Assembly (NCBI GenBank): GCA_959020035.1
Contig: CAUEQX010000003.1
Coordinates: forward strand, 1 to 32,181
Reading direction: 5' to 3'
DNA from: an uncultured Collinsella sp.
GTDB lineage: Bacteria > Actinomycetota > Coriobacteriia > Coriobacteriales > Coriobacteriaceae
Length of the DNA: 32,181 bases
Shown here: positions 8,523 to 18,390 of the stretch, in pieces
How the letters are laid out: each line of letters begins with the position of its first letter
Position numbering within the stretch: the first letter of the stretch is position 1
The notes under the pieces: model-generated
Told to the model about the DNA's origin: nothing
The model's database searches: none
The model's input: the letters and a program-made list of their open reading frames with translations, nothing else
Position numbers and translations under genes: made by a program

Positions 8523-8557
8523 AACGGCGTGCTGCTTTGTCGGCAGTGCGCCGTTTT
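8523..8557 (+). terminator. Terminator of pheST, overlapping the next promoter
   Basis: 13-bp stem with two G-T pairs: 8523-8535 (AACGGCGTGCTGC) with 8543-8555, loop TTTGTCG, then TTTTG with the first T bases shared with the stem. The -35 of the nik/cbi operon is in the loop and its extended -10 follows immediately. The 108 bases between the pheT stop and this hairpin (8415-8522) show nothing recognisable. Confidence 0.75.
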
Positions 8558-8565
8558 GCTATGAT
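8537..8565 (+). promoter_or_regulatory. Promoter of the nickel/cobalt ECF operon
   Basis: TTGTCG (8537-8542), 17 bp, then an extended -10 TGCTATGAT with TATGAT at 8560-8565. Predicted start near 8572. One of the best promoters in the window. Confidence 0.8.
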
Positions 8566-8575
8566 AGCCCGCGTC

Positions 8576-8603
8576 GTGTTACGAATCTGACATTACGTAA
8601 CAC
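8576..8603 (+). promoter_or_regulatory. NikR-type operator GTGTTAC-N14-GTAACAC
   Basis: GTGTTAC (8576-8582), 14 bases, GTAACAC (8597-8603), perfectly palindromic and extendable by one base per arm (GTGTTACG/CGTAACAC). It begins about 4 bases after the predicted transcription start, so a bound protein would block transcription. The arm sequence and spacing match, from memory, the NikR motif described for Desulfovibrio-type deltaproteobacteria. The regulator gene is not in this window. Confidence 0.7.
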
Positions 8604-8660
8604 TGGAAAGGTGATTCAAACGGCGTTGCAATTCCGTGCGCCGATAACCGGGAGGCGTGC

Positions 8661-9746
8661 ATGCATATTCCAGATAATTATCTGTCCCCGCAGACCGATG
8701 CCGTCATGGCGGTGGCGATGGTGCCCGTTTGGGTTCACTGCATCAAGAAGGTGCGTGCCACGCTCGATCGCGAGCATATGGCGTTCCTGGGCATCTGCGC
8801 CGCATTCTCCTTCTTGCTCATGATGTTCAACGTGCCGCTGCCCGGCGGCACCACAGGTCACGCCGTCGGCGGCGCGCTCATCGCGCTGCTGCTGGGCCCC
8901 GAGGCCGCGGCTATCGCTGTCTCGGTCGCGCTGGCGCTGCAGGCGCTGCTATTTGGCGACGGCGGCGTTCTGTCGTTTGGCGCCAACTGCTTTAACATGG
9001 CCTTTGTGCTGCCGTTTGTCGCTGCTATCGTGTTTCGTGCGCTCAACAGCCGTCTGCACGACAAGAGCTGGGGCACCTCGGTTTCTGCCATCGTGAGCGG
9101 CTGGGTTGGCCTGTGCCTGGCGGCCCTGTGCGCGGCGGTCGAGTTCGGTATTCAGCCGATGCTCTTCACCAACGCTTCGGGCGCTCCGCTGTACTGCCCC
9201 TTCCCGCTGTCCGTGGCTATTCCGGCCATGTTGATCCCGCATATGCTGGTTGCCGGTGTGATCGAGGGCGTGGCGACGGCCGCCATCTACGGTTTCATTA
9301 AGAAGACGGCGCCGAGCATTATCGTCGGGCCCGAGGCCGTCGATGGCCGGCTTGCTGCCGAGGGCGCTGCTGCCAAGAAGACCTCGCTGGTCCCCACGCT
9401 CATTTTGGTCGCCGTGCTCGTGGTGGCCACGCCGCTGGGCTTGCTTGCCACCGGTGACGCCTGGGGTGAGTGGGATGCCGAGGGCGCCGCGACCGCCGTT
9501 CAGGAGGCTGGCGACGACAGCCTGCAGGCTTCGGTCGGCCTCGATACCCCGACCTTTGCCGACGCGCTGCCCACGGGTGATTACCTGCAGGCTTATTCCG
9601 AGGAGCAGGGTCTTGGCTTTGCCGGTCAGGCTGCCATGTATATCCTGTCCGGCGTGATTGGCGTGGCGGTGCTCACCATCGCATTCCGTCTGATCTCGCT
9701 GACGGTCAAGGAAAGCGGTGCTCATGGCAATAGCCGAGCTGCCTAG
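8661..9746 (+). CDS. ECF transporter substrate-binding membrane protein, NikM-NikN (CbiM-type) fusion
   Basis: Captures Ni2+ or Co2+ in a Cbi/Nik-type ECF importer; integral membrane. Residues 1-~220 are the CbiM/NikM core, starting MHIPDNYLSP. Met1, His2 and His67 (in PGGTTGHAVGG) are all in place; these positions coordinate the metal in characterised NikM. Around residues 240-345 there is an additional domain: a helix followed by TPLGLLATGDAWGEWDAE, an extracytoplasmic loop, and a last helix, as in the NikN/PDGLE-type component. It is therefore a two-component fusion, 361 residues in total. GGGAGG lies 5 bases before the ATG. The following T-component gene overlaps its end. The putative NikR operator and the fused N domain favour nickel over cobalt; substrate remains an inference. 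Confidence 0.9.
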   Translation: MHIPDNYLSPQTDAVMAVAMVPVWVHCIKKVRATLDREHMAFLGICAAFSFLLMMFNVPLPGGTTGHAVGGALIALLLGPEAAAIAVSVALALQALLFGDGGVLSFGANCFNMAFVLPFVAAIVFRALNSRLHDKSWGTSVSAIVSGWVGLCLAALCAAVEFGIQPMLFTNASGAPLYCPFPLSVAIPAMLIPHMLVAGVIEGVATAAIYGFIKKTAPSIIVGPEAVDGRLAAEGAAAKKTSLVPTLILVAVLVVATPLGLLATGDAWGEWDAEGAATAVQEAGDDSLQASVGLDTPTFADALPTGDYLQAYSEEQGLGFAGQAAMYILSGVIGVAVLTIAFRLISLTVKESGAHGNSRAA

Positions 9747-10560
9747 CTGGCTTGCGACCGAGCAGCGTTACGAGCCCGCGGGGGCTCGGCATCGTGTGAT
9801 GCAAAAGAATGTCCTGCACCTGGCGAGCCTGCTTGAGCGGGTTCGCCTGGGTGGAGGCGCGCACGAGGGCGGGTCGATGGTCGACCGCGCCCTTTCTTGC
9901 GTTTCGGCTCCGGTGCGCCTGGTGGGGATGTTCGTCTGCGTCCTGTGCGTGTGCCTGACGCAGAGTCCGCTGTACCTGATGCTGATGGCGGCAATCGCGT
10001 TGGTGCTGGTCGCGGTGCGCCCCGCACGCGGGCTGCGTGCGACCTTTGTACCGGCGCTCGGCGCCACGGGGCTTGCCGTGGTTCTGGCACTGCCTGCCCT
10101 GCTGCTGGGCGCGTCTGCCACGGGCGCCATGCTCAAGATCGCGCTCAAGACGTTTATTAATGTGTCGCTGGTGCTGGGTGTTTCGTGGACGCTTACCTGG
10201 AGCCGCATGTCGGCGGCGCTCAAAATGCTGCACCTGCCCGACGAGGTTATCTTTACGTTTGATATGGCACTCAAGCATATTGAGGTGCTGGGACGCACGG
10301 CGCACGATCTGTGCGAATCGGTCATGCTGCGCAGCGTCGGTTCCGCGCCCGCGGGTTTTTCGCGTACCGACTCGCTGGCGGGTATCATGGGCATGACGTT
10401 TATCAAGGCGATGGAATGCAGCCGCGCGATGGACGAGGCCATGCTGTGCCGCGGCTTCGCCGGCGTGTATCCGGCGCCTGCACGGAGCGGCTTTGGCTGG
10501 CGCGATGCGGTTTACGCGGCCGGCGTTGCGTTGCTCGCCGTGTTGTGCGCGGTGCTGTAG
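9724..10560 (+). CDS. ECF transporter T component (CbiQ/NikQ family)
   Basis: Transmembrane scaffold that couples the ATPase to the substrate-binding component. The 278-residue product has several hydrophobic segments between residues 55 and 150 and the family's C-terminal coupling motif (SRAMDEAMLCRGF, about residues 233-245), which contacts the ATPase. The ATG at 9724 is preferred over the GTG at 9718, because AAGGAAAG (9708-9715) sits 8 bases before the ATG and only 2 before the GTG. It overlaps the previous gene by 23 bp, which indicates translational coupling. The next gene, 44 bp downstream, is the ATPase. Confidence 0.9.
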   Translation: MAIAELPSWLATEQRYEPAGARHRVMQKNVLHLASLLERVRLGGGAHEGGSMVDRALSCVSAPVRLVGMFVCVLCVCLTQSPLYLMLMAAIALVLVAVRPARGLRATFVPALGATGLAVVLALPALLLGASATGAMLKIALKTFINVSLVLGVSWTLTWSRMSAALKMLHLPDEVIFTFDMALKHIEVLGRTAHDLCESVMLRSVGSAPAGFSRTDSLAGIMGMTFIKAMECSRAMDEAMLCRGFAGVYPAPARSGFGWRDAVYAAGVALLAVLCAVL

Positions 10561-10604
10561 CGCGGACGGTCGAACCGTCGATGTGAGTAGGGAAGGGCGA
10601 CGTT

Positions 10605-11375
10605 TTGGCAAACGATACGAATAACGCGATGGGTGCGAGCGGTGCTGCCGGCACCGAGGTCACGCCGATCATCGAGTTTCGCGACGTGCTGTTTTCCTAT
10701 GCGGGTCATACGGTGATCGACGGCATTTCATTGCAGGTGAACCGTGGGGAGCTCGTTGCTCTGCTCGGTCCCAACGGCTGCGGCAAGACGACGATCATGC
10801 GCCTTATCAACGGCCTTGAACTTGTGGACGCGGGTGCGTATCTGTTTGACGGGCATGCGGTCGATGCGGCATATCTCAAGGATTCCGCGACGGCCCAGCG
10901 GTTCCATCAGCGCGTGGGCTTTGTGTTCCAGAATGCCGATGCGCAGCTCTTTTGCGCCACGGTGGGCGAGGAGGTCGCGTTTGGCCCGGCTCAAATGGGG
11001 CTGCCGGCAGACGAGCTCGAGCGTCGCGTCCGCGACGCCATGGAGCTGTTCCAGGTTGCCGATCTGGTCGATGCCTCGCCCTATCAGCTTTCGGGCGGGC
11101 AAAAGAAGCGCGTGGCGCTGGCTGCCGTCGTGTCGATGAACCCGGATATCCTGGTGCTCGACGAGCCTACCAACGGACTTGACGAGGACTCTTGCGACAT
11201 CGTGGTCAACTTTCTACTGGCCTATGTTGCTGCCGGTAAGACGGTCTTGATGAGCACGCACCATCAGGATTTGGTACGACGCCTGGGTGCCCGTGCAATC
11301 TTTATCGATCGATATCACCATGTGGTCGAGGCGCCGGTATCGTCGTATGGAACCGAGAGCGGCGTTGTGGAATAG
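10605..11375 (+). CDS. ECF transporter ATP-binding protein (CbiO/NikO family)
   Basis: Energy-providing subunit of the metal importer. Canonical ABC motifs: Walker A GPNGCGKTT at residues 55-63, Q-loop FQNADAQLF near 109, signature LSGGQ at 162-166, Walker B ILVLDEP ending at 188, and H-loop STHHQD near 224. Length is 256 residues. The proposed start is TTG at 10605, with GGGAAGGG ending 7 bases upstream; the next in-frame ATG at 10629 has no ribosome-binding site, and its loss would not affect the fold. Only one ATPase is present, so it would act as a homodimer, as is usual for Cbi/Nik-dedicated ECF systems. Confidence 0.93.
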   Translation: MANDTNNAMGASGAAGTEVTPIIEFRDVLFSYAGHTVIDGISLQVNRGELVALLGPNGCGKTTIMRLINGLELVDAGAYLFDGHAVDAAYLKDSATAQRFHQRVGFVFQNADAQLFCATVGEEVAFGPAQMGLPADELERRVRDAMELFQVADLVDASPYQLSGGQKKRVALAAVVSMNPDILVLDEPTNGLDEDSCDIVVNFLLAYVAAGKTVLMSTHHQDLVRRLGARAIFIDRYHHVVEAPVSSYGTESGVVE

Positions 11376-11395
11376 TTGCTGCGTGGAGCGTGCGT

Positions 11396-11413
11396 AGCCG
11401 CCCGCGCGGCTTT
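11396..11413 (+). terminator. Weak terminator after the ECF operon
   Basis: AGCCGC (11396-11401), loop CCGC, GCGGCT (11406-11411), then TTG. Short stem and short T-run; it sits immediately before the next gene's -10. Confidence 0.4.
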
Positions 11414-11420
11414 GCCGTGA

Positions 11421-11429
11421 TGGTATAGT
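11421..11429 (+). promoter_or_regulatory. Extended -10 promoter for the PLC-like gene
   Basis: TGGTATAGT is an extended -10 (TATAGT at 11424-11429) without a clear -35. A start near 11436 leaves a leader of about 19 bases to the ATG at 11455. Confidence 0.5.
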
Positions 11430-11454
11430 TATCCAGGTTTTTATGGGGGTGGCT

Positions 11455-12303
11455 ATGCCAAGCTGGAACATTCATATCGCTCAGACGGAGCGTTTGCTGG
11501 AGCGCACCGGTGCGCTTGCCAATAGCGTGCGCGACCGCAATGCCTTTTTGTTTGGCTGCGTGGTTCCGGATATCTTCGTGGGCTATATGGTCCCTGGCAT
11601 CGCCGATCCCATCCCGTACCGCATTACGCACTTTGCAAAGCCCGAGCCTATCCCTAAGCCTCGTGAGCATGAGTTCTGGGATACCTATGTGGCACCGTTG
11701 CTTAAAAGTTCGCCCACCGGTGCGCCAGCTGCCGCGACCTCGATTGTCGAGGAGCGCGAGCGACTCAATCGGGTGCATTATCCCCAACGTTACAAGGACG
11801 CCGAGCCGGTCGCCGGTCCCGGTGCTAGCGAGCTTTCGCTCGCGCCCGATGACGTGGCGCAGTCGCTGCTCGATCTGACGCTGGGCGTTTGGTCGCATCT
11901 GGTGGCCGATACCGTATGGAATACGCGTGTGAATCAGTACCTGGAGGCGCACGGCGGCAAGCCGTGCGAGGAATTCCGCATTAAAAAGCAAGGCGACTTT
12001 GACTGGTTTGGCAAGACACTCGGCATCGTTTCGATACCGCGCGCGACCGATCGCCTGTATACTGCGGCGACCCGTTTTGGTCAGTATCCCATCCATAAGG
12101 AGTATGTGCTCAAGACCATCGGCGTTATGCACGAGATTGTACGCGAAAACCCCGGCGAGTCCGATCATCCGCCGTATCGCCTGCTAACCGAGGAGTTTTT
12201 CGATACAACGTTTACCGAGGTCATCGAGCTAACCGAGGCGGGATTTGCGGCTCGCGTCGAATCGCCCGATATGCCTGCGCTTCCCCTGATTGCTAGCTGC
12301 TAG
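11455..12303 (+). CDS. Zinc-dependent phospholipase C-like protein (PF00882-type)
   Basis: Resembles the zinc-dependent phospholipase C/D superfamily: an N-terminal PSWNIHIAQ with an early His, GCVVPDIFVGY with the Asp after the first helix, THF near residue 58, and LGVWSHLVADTVWNTR carrying the HxxxD zinc-ligand pair near residues 147-151. Length is 282 residues. No signal peptide is seen, so it is probably cytosolic; many family members are uncharacterised and the substrate may not be a phospholipid. The ATG at 11455 is chosen because GGGGGT lies just before it; the in-frame ATG at 11443 would leave an almost leaderless mRNA. Its TAG overlaps the stop of the convergent downstream gene inside the tetranucleotide CTAG. 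Class call moderate, activity unknown. Confidence 0.65.
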   Translation: MPSWNIHIAQTERLLERTGALANSVRDRNAFLFGCVVPDIFVGYMVPGIADPIPYRITHFAKPEPIPKPREHEFWDTYVAPLLKSSPTGAPAAATSIVEERERLNRVHYPQRYKDAEPVAGPGASELSLAPDDVAQSLLDLTLGVWSHLVADTVWNTRVNQYLEAHGGKPCEEFRIKKQGDFDWFGKTLGIVSIPRATDRLYTAATRFGQYPIHKEYVLKTIGVMHEIVRENPGESDHPPYRLLTEEFFDTTFTEVIELTEAGFAARVESPDMPALPLIASC

Positions 12304-13373
12304 CTGGCCGGCTTGGCGGTGAATAGCTCAACCCAATTGACAAGTAGCTCTTGCCGCAGGGTGACTTCGGCGGCGCGCTCCTGTTTGGTCTTTGGGGTGT
12401 AGGAAAGTCCAGCCTTTTTATGGAAGAGCTCGGCTATGTGGTCGAAGCTCTTCTTATCCTTAATCTGGCCAAAGGTAATTTGGATGACGTCGTAGCCCAT
12501 GCTTGTGAGCGCGGTGGCGCGCTCGGCATCGGAGAGGCTCGCGGCTTCGCTGTCGTGGGCGGAGCGGCCTTGGCATTCAAGGATGACACCCATGCTGTCG
12601 GTGGCGCTTTCGATGAGGATATCGGCGTAGCAGCAGGTTTTGTCATACAGCGAGCGCGCGGCGTCGCTGAGTGGGATGCGCACGTTGTTTGCGATGTTGA
12701 TGCCCATGCCGCCCTCGTCGCGGGGGAGCGAGATAAGCATGGAGGTCTGTACTTCGAAGGGCGAGGCGGTCTGTCCTGTCATGCGTTCGGCGGCCCAGCG
12801 GAGCTGCTTAACACCGCGCAGGCCTGCGGCCTGCTTGGCGAACGCGGCGATATCCGCTGCGGAAAGAAGCGGCGTGCGCTTCCACAGGTTGGTATCCTTG
12901 CCGTTGACGTCGATAACCCGCTCCCAGCCGCAGTTGGGTGGAATGAGCTTAAGCGAAATAGCTTCATCAAGTTGCCGTTGCGCTCGTTTGCAGGGTGTAT
13001 ACACAGCAAACGAGCTGCACATCTCATAACACGCCATAAGCAGCTGGTTGCGTGAGACCTGCGTAGCAAGGTTGAGCAGTGTGAACTCGGGCGATGTGAC
13101 ATCAAACCCATGCTCGGTTTGCCTAAACGACCCGGGAGGCGGCTCTTGGGTCAGGAGGTGCGATTTAAACAGGCTTCGCGACCCGGATTGTGCCCGAGTG
13201 AATACAATCCTGTGAAGCGGTGCGTGAAGCAGGTCTTTTACAACTGCATGACTTCCGAGGCCGCAACATCTGCGATCCATATTGCCAAGGCTAATGGCAG
13301 GGTAAAGGCCTAATATCTGTGGCGGGATACGGTGATAGTAAAAAGCGGATTGACCGCATAGCGTCAGGTCCAT
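12300..13373 (-). CDS. Accessory protein with AbiEi-like and PD-(D/E)XK nuclease-like regions
   Basis: Product of 357 residues. Around residues 94-103, SPEFTLLNLA resembles the SPERTLLDLA segment of AbiEi-type antitoxin-like proteins. The C-terminal third resembles DUF559/Vsr-like nucleases: SPFE (Glu207), YADILIE (Asp251), VILECQG (Glu266, Gln268), His273, then AERATALTSMGYDVIQIT. Gln replaces the usual catalytic Lys, as in several DUF559-like proteins. Actinobacteria carry many such single-gene proteins of unknown role. Start: AGGAGG (minus strand, 13379-13384) lies 5 bases before the ATG at 13373; the longer frame to 13442 reads through an inverted repeat and lacks a ribosome-binding site. 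No partner gene is adjacent. It is rich in cysteines in residues 36-128. Likely accessory; nuclease activity is inference. Confidence 0.6.
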   Translation of the reverse strand: MDLTLCGQSAFYYHRIPPQILGLYPAISLGNMDRRCCGLGSHAVVKDLLHAPLHRIVFTRAQSGSRSLFKSHLLTQEPPPGSFRQTEHGFDVTSPEFTLLNLATQVSRNQLLMACYEMCSSFAVYTPCKRAQRQLDEAISLKLIPPNCGWERVIDVNGKDTNLWKRTPLLSAADIAAFAKQAAGLRGVKQLRWAAERMTGQTASPFEVQTSMLISLPRDEGGMGINIANNVRIPLSDAARSLYDKTCCYADILIESATDSMGVILECQGRSAHDSEAASLSDAERATALTSMGYDVIQITFGQIKDKKSFDHIAELFHKKAGLSYTPKTKQERAAEVTLRQELLVNWVELFTAKPAS

Positions 13374-13424
13374 GACGTCCTCCTGGTCGAAATATGCTTT
13401 TGGACCGTGCGATGCCAGTGTCAA

Positions 13425-13552
13425 TTCGGAAGTATGCGGCAAAATCTAAACCTTGTGAGCAGACCTGGCTTTTGAGGCTAGTTTATCAGGCATTTTGTTG
13501 CGAAAAAACGGGGTGTGCTCGGAGGTATCAGAATTTGCCGCATACTTCCGAA
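13425..13552. repeat. 23-bp inverted repeat flanking an 82-bp core
   Basis: The left copy 13425-13447 starts TTCGGAAGTATGCGGCAAA; the right copy 13530-13552 is its reverse complement with 22 of 23 positions matching. The 82-bp core is AT-richer and shows no gene. It lies just upstream of the minus-strand nuclease-like gene, so it could be an operator or promoter region, or a small MITE-like element. The following 180 bp to the pyk terminator (13553-13730) contains only a 6-bp hairpin (GCTAAA-ACGA-TTTAGC, 13574-13589). Confidence 0.8.
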
Positions 13553-13730
13553 AAGCAGGTCAATCCGGCTCTTGCTAAAACGATTTAGCAGCGTCGGTTA
13601 AGGTGTGGGTTTGCCACCGGGCGAACACTTTTAGCGCTTGGGACTTTATTCATTGGGTCTCGAAGGGTGGATTTCGCGCTTTTGGTAAAGAAATGAGTGT
13701 GTGTTTTGCCGTGCGCCGGCATTGGCACAG

Positions 13731-13767
13731 AAAAAGGGCCCGGAAGGCTTCGCCTTCCGGGCCCTTT
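13731..13767 (-). terminator. Terminator of pyk
   Basis: Perfect 15-16-bp stem: 13733-13747 (AAAGGGCCCGGAAGG) with 13753-13767, loop CTTCG. On the minus strand it is followed by TTTTT (A5 on plus, 13731-13735, overlapping the stem base). Ends 29 bases after the pyk stop. Confidence 0.9.
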
Positions 13768-13795
13768 GCGATGCAAGTGTGCTTGCAAGTACGAC

Positions 13796-15256
13796 TTAGC
13801 GCACCTGAGCGACGTAAGCGACGTTGGTCGAGGAGACCTTGTCCTCGAGCTGGACGCTCATGCGGGGATCGCCAGCGGTGGCGACGGTCAGGTCGCCGGC
13901 CTCGACGTAGCCGAGCTCCTTAGCGGTCTCGATCGCCTTGACGATCGTGCCGTTGACGGTGCCCTGGGTAATCTCGGCCTGGTGCGGGATAACGCCCCAG
14001 TACATGATCATCTGCTGGACGGCCCACTCGTGGCGGGAGAACGCGCAGATCGGCATGTTGGGACGGAAGTGCGAGATCAGGCGAGCAGTACGGCCGGTGG
14101 TCGTCGGCACGGTGATGCACTTGGCGCCAACGGTGGTGGCCATGTTCACAGCGGACATACCCACAACGTTGTTGACAACGCGGGTGCCGTGAGCGTCAGC
14201 CGGAACCTCGAGCGGAGCGTGAGCCGGGAGGTACTTCTCGGTCTCGAGAGCAATGCTGGCCTGCATCTTGACGGCCTCGACCGGGTACTTACCGGCAGCG
14301 GACTCGCCGGACAGCATAACGGCGTCGGTGCCGTCGTAAATGGCGTTAGCAACGTCGGCAACCTCGGCGCGCGTCGGGCGCGGGTTCTGCTGCATGGAGT
14401 CGAGCATCTGCGTAGCGGTGATAACGGGCTTGTAGGCCGCGTTGCACTTGGCGATGATCTCCTTCTGGATGTGCGGAACGAGCTCGGGCTTGATCTCGAT
14501 GCCCAGGTCGCCACGGGCGACCATGATGCCGTCGGAAGCCTCGAGGATCTCGTCGAAGTTCTCGACGCCCAGGGCGCACTCGATCTTCGGGAAGATCGTC
14601 ACGTGCTCGCCGCCGTTCTCGCGGCAAAGCTCGCGGATGCCGCGGACGGACTCGCCGTCGCGGATGAAGGAAGCGGCGATGTAGTCGATGTTCTCGGTCA
14701 GGCCAAAGAGGATGTCCTGACGATCGCGCTCGGTGATGGCGGGCAGCGAGATGTTGACGTTGGGCATGTTGACGCCCTTGCGCTCGCCGATCAGGCCGTC
14801 GTTCTTAACGACGCAGGTCATGTCCTGGCCGTCGACGGACTCGACCTCGAGGGCAACCAGGCCGTCATCGATCAGGATGAGGGAGCCCTTCTCGACCTCG
14901 GAGGGCAGAGCCAGGTAGTCGAGGGAGATGTGCTCAGAGGTGCCGTGGAAATCCTCGGTCGTGGGCTGAGCGGTGACGACGATCTTGTCGCCGGTCTTGA
15001 CGGCAACCTTCTTGCCGTCGACCAGAAGGCCGGTGCGGACCTCGGGGCCCTTGGTGTCGAGCAGGATGCCGACGGGCATACCGAGCTCCTTGGAAATACG
15101 ACGGACGCGCTCGATGCGACCGTGGTGCTCGTCGTAGGAGCCGTGCGAGAAGTTAAAACGGGCGACGTTCATGCCCGCCTTGATCATCTCGCGGATGGTC
15201 TCGTCGCTATCGCAGGCGGGACCCATGGTGCATACAATCTTGGTGCGCTTGTACAT
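13796..15256 (-). CDS. pyk: Pyruvate kinase
   Basis: Transfers phosphate from phosphoenolpyruvate to ADP, the last ATP-forming step of glycolysis. The 486-residue protein has the standard A/B/C domains. The active-site signature TIFPKIE carries Lys224, and Glu226 and Asp250 (VARGDLG) are the metal ligands. NFSHGS and TKGPEVRTG are conserved; the Glu after GP indicates a K+-dependent enzyme (K+-independent forms usually have Lys there). MLDSM and NPRPTRAEVADVANA follow. It ends without the extra C-terminal PEP-utiliser domain found in Bacillus. GGAGGT lies 6 bases before the ATG on the minus strand. Transcribed alone, divergently from the P-type ATPase, with a consensus TATAAT upstream. Confidence 0.97.
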   Translation of the reverse strand: MYKRTKIVCTMGPACDSDETIREMIKAGMNVARFNFSHGSYDEHHGRIERVRRISKELGMPVGILLDTKGPEVRTGLLVDGKKVAVKTGDKIVVTAQPTTEDFHGTSEHISLDYLALPSEVEKGSLILIDDGLVALEVESVDGQDMTCVVKNDGLIGERKGVNMPNVNISLPAITERDRQDILFGLTENIDYIAASFIRDGESVRGIRELCRENGGEHVTIFPKIECALGVENFDEILEASDGIMVARGDLGIEIKPELVPHIQKEIIAKCNAAYKPVITATQMLDSMQQNPRPTRAEVADVANAIYDGTDAVMLSGESAAGKYPVEAVKMQASIALETEKYLPAHAPLEVPADAHGTRVVNNVVGMSAVNMATTVGAKCITVPTTTGRTARLISHFRPNMPICAFSRHEWAVQQMIMYWGVIPHQAEITQGTVNGTIVKAIETAKELGYVEAGDLTVATAGDPRMSVQLEDKVSSTNVAYVAQVR

Positions 15257-15319
15257 TCAGACCTCCATCTGACATCGTCTTGCGCTGATAGATAAACCAT
15301 AAGAAATAAAACCGAGTTG

Positions 15320-15350
15320 ATTATAACGAAATGGCGTCCGAATACCCCAA
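15320..15350 (-). promoter_or_regulatory. pyk promoter
   Basis: On the minus strand, a perfect TATAAT at 15325-15320; TTGGGG (15350-15345) lies 19 bp upstream as an imperfect -35. The leader to the pyk ATG is about 55 bases. The remainder of the 440-bp divergent gap (15351-15549) is AT-rich with several A/T runs and no recognisable gene. Confidence 0.65.
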
Positions 15351-15549
15351 AAAATCGACCGTATGCCGAATTAGAAGTTCATTTTTTGCGGAAAAACGGT
15401 ATATGCAAAAACTTTACCAACCGTTCTAACCGCTGCTATCTGGGCGATATTTCAATTTGATGATGCGCCGAAGAAAAAACGTTTTATCAGTATTGAGCAT
15501 CACACGGTCTGCACCGTTGCTTATGGACCATATTTCCAAATGGATTGTT

Positions 15550-15579
15550 TTGGCTAGACGCGTTGCTTTGGGGTACCAT
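15550..15579 (+). promoter_or_regulatory. Promoter of the P-type ATPase
   Basis: TTGGCT (15550-15555), 18 bp, TACCAT (15574-15579). Predicted start near 15586, which gives a leader of about 110 bases containing the two hairpins described next. Confidence 0.6.
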
Positions 15580-15593
15580 AGCTCCACTATCAA

Positions 15594-15690
15594 CTGCCGC
15601 TCAGCACGGCAGCCTTGATGAGCCCTTGCCCTTCTCCTGGGAATTATGATCGGGCATCAATCTGCTGAGTGGCCCGAATCCCAGGAGGGG
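15594..15690 (+). promoter_or_regulatory. Structured mRNA leader: kissing-loop and Shine-Dalgarno-sequestering hairpins
   Basis: Hairpin 1 is CTGCCG (15594-15599) with CGGCAG (15607-15612), closing the 7-nt loop CTCAGCA. Hairpin 2 is a 12-bp stem, 15631-15642 with 15679-15690, whose 3' arm TCCCAGGAGGGG contains the Shine-Dalgarno of the ATPase gene. An inner 6-bp helix TCGGGC/GCCCGA (15650-15655, 15672-15677) closes a 16-nt loop that contains TGCTGAG (15663-15669), the exact complement of loop 1. A competing helix, TTGATG (15615-15620) with CATCAA (15655-15660) plus CCC/GGG, is incompatible with hairpin 2 and would free the Shine-Dalgarno. This looks like a translational switch. It does not match the riboswitch classes I can recall. 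The pairing is seen in the sequence; the function and ligand are inference. Confidence 0.65.
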
Positions 15691-15697
15691 ACTCTAT

Positions 15698-18379
<2,682 letters not shown>

Positions 18380-18390
18380 CGTTCCTGTCC

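Noticed and set aside
13374..13442. N-terminal extension of the nuclease-like gene to the ATG at 13442
   Set aside because: It would be translated from the inverted repeat; a strong AGGAGG precedes the ATG at 13373 instead.
13603..13923. Plus-strand open frames between the inverted repeat and pyk
   Set aside because: They run through the pyk terminator and into pyk antisense, without ribosome-binding sites.
15618..15668. 16-codon open frame (ATG at 15618) in the ATPase leader as a leader peptide
   Set aside because: No Shine-Dalgarno before it, and it lies inside the hairpins; the RNA structure is the better explanation, though it cannot be excluded.
15586..15697. yybP-ykoY manganese riboswitch
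   Set aside because: The position before a cation ATPase is suggestive, but I do not see the conserved GGGGAGUAG-type loop elements of that class.
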